This document shows positions 41,794 to 42,016 of a DNA stretch of 42,016 nt, piece by piece. Location of the stretch: NCBI GenBank assembly GCA_017394885.1, contig JAFPWO010000007.1, positions 1-42,016 of the forward strand, in the 5' to 3' direction. The DNA is from Lachnospiraceae bacterium (lineage in GTDB: Bacteria > Bacillota > Clostridia > Lachnospirales > Lachnospiraceae). A model generated the notes under the pieces. That model was not told the DNA's origin, ran no database searches, and was given only the letters and a program-made list of their open reading frames with translations. The position numbers were made by a program, and so were the translations under genes. Each line of letters starts with the position of its first letter. The first letter of the stretch is position 1.

Positions 41794-42016
41794 ATGAGCG
41801 TTATTTCCATGAAGCAGCTCCTGGAAGCCGGCGTCCACTTCGGACACCAGACCCGGCGCTGGAACCCCAAGATGGCTCCGTACATTTACACGGAACGCCA
41901 GGGCATCCACATCATCGACCTGCAGAAGACGGTCGGCATGGTGGACGACGCCTACAATGCAGTCGTCGATATCGTAAAGGACGGCGGCAAGATCCTGTTC
42001 GTCGGCACCAAGAAGC
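41794..42016 (+). CDS. rpsB: 30S ribosomal protein S2 (partial)
   Basis: The first 74 residues of S2 are seen, with the family start [20 protein letters not shown] and [26 protein letters not shown]; the gene runs off the window end. S2 is needed for late 30S assembly and mRNA binding. AGGAGG-type site GGAGGAAG (41781-41788) precedes the ATG. The usual partner tsf would lie beyond the window. Confidence 0.97.
   Translation, partial: MSVISMKQLLEAGVHFGHQTRRWNPKMAPYIYTERQGIHIIDLQKTVGMVDDAYNAVVDIVKDGGKILFVGTKK

Overview
The window looks like the chromosome of a GC-rich, Gram-positive anaerobe of class Clostridia, most like Lachnospiraceae. The evidence is a butyryl-CoA:acetate CoA-transferase of the gut butyrate-producer type, CodY, a PASTA-domain Ser/Thr kinase with its PP2C phosphatase, a penicillin-binding carboxypeptidase of the sporulating-Firmicute type, many lipobox lipoproteins and strong AGGAGG ribosome binding sites. 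Genus and species cannot be fixed from the sequence alone. No phage, insertion sequence or CRISPR array was seen.

Layout. (1) 1-795: the 3' end of a 23S rRNA gene, a 350-base spacer of degenerate hairpin repeats with no 5S rRNA gene, then a tRNA-Asn/Glu/Cys cluster with its own near-consensus promoter. (2) 831-5304: an NhaC-family antiporter facing a minus-strand pair, butyryl-CoA:acetate CoA-transferase followed by a D,D-carboxypeptidase. (3) 5475-13890: an envelope-directed accessory block. It holds three paralogous transglutaminase-like lipoproteins (the third carries cell-wall/glucan-binding-type repeats), a small lipoprotein, an MBOAT O-acyltransferase, its AlgJ/AlgX-like (DHHW) partner, and an oligopeptide-type ABC ATPase fused in frame to a metallo-beta-lactamase-fold domain. 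(4) 14015-18141: substrate-binding protein, two permeases and a second ATPase, completing a peptide/nickel-class ABC importer. (5) 18266-22804: an S1-domain RNA-binding protein with an 11-residue repeat helix and an Arg/Glu-rich tail; a large minus-strand adenosine-deaminase-superfamily protein with extra N- and C-terminal domains; and an SDR protein that lacks the usual catalytic Tyr and Lys. (6) 22879-24743: a zinc-ribbon membrane protein and acetate kinase. (7) 24822-34522: housekeeping run fmt-rsmB-rlmN-stp-stk-rsgA-rpe plus a parvulin-like lipoprotein; the kinase has about eight PASTA repeats. (8) 34537-42016: ung, comM, dprA, topA, codY-hypB (overlapping) and the start of rpsB behind a structured leader.

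How the genes fit together. Acetate kinase and the CoA-transferase are the acetate and butyrate ends of fermentation, and CodY could tie this to nutrient state. The stp/stk pair would read cell-wall muropeptides, while the carboxypeptidase, transglutaminase-like lipoproteins and MBOAT/DHHW pair act on the envelope. The rRNA and translation genes (fmt, rsmB, rlmN, rsgA, rpsB) and DNA genes (ung, comM, dprA, topA) are ordinary core functions. The parts most worth a second look are the 5475-13890 lipoprotein/acyltransferase/ABC-MBL block and the ADA-superfamily multidomain protein at 19424-21862.
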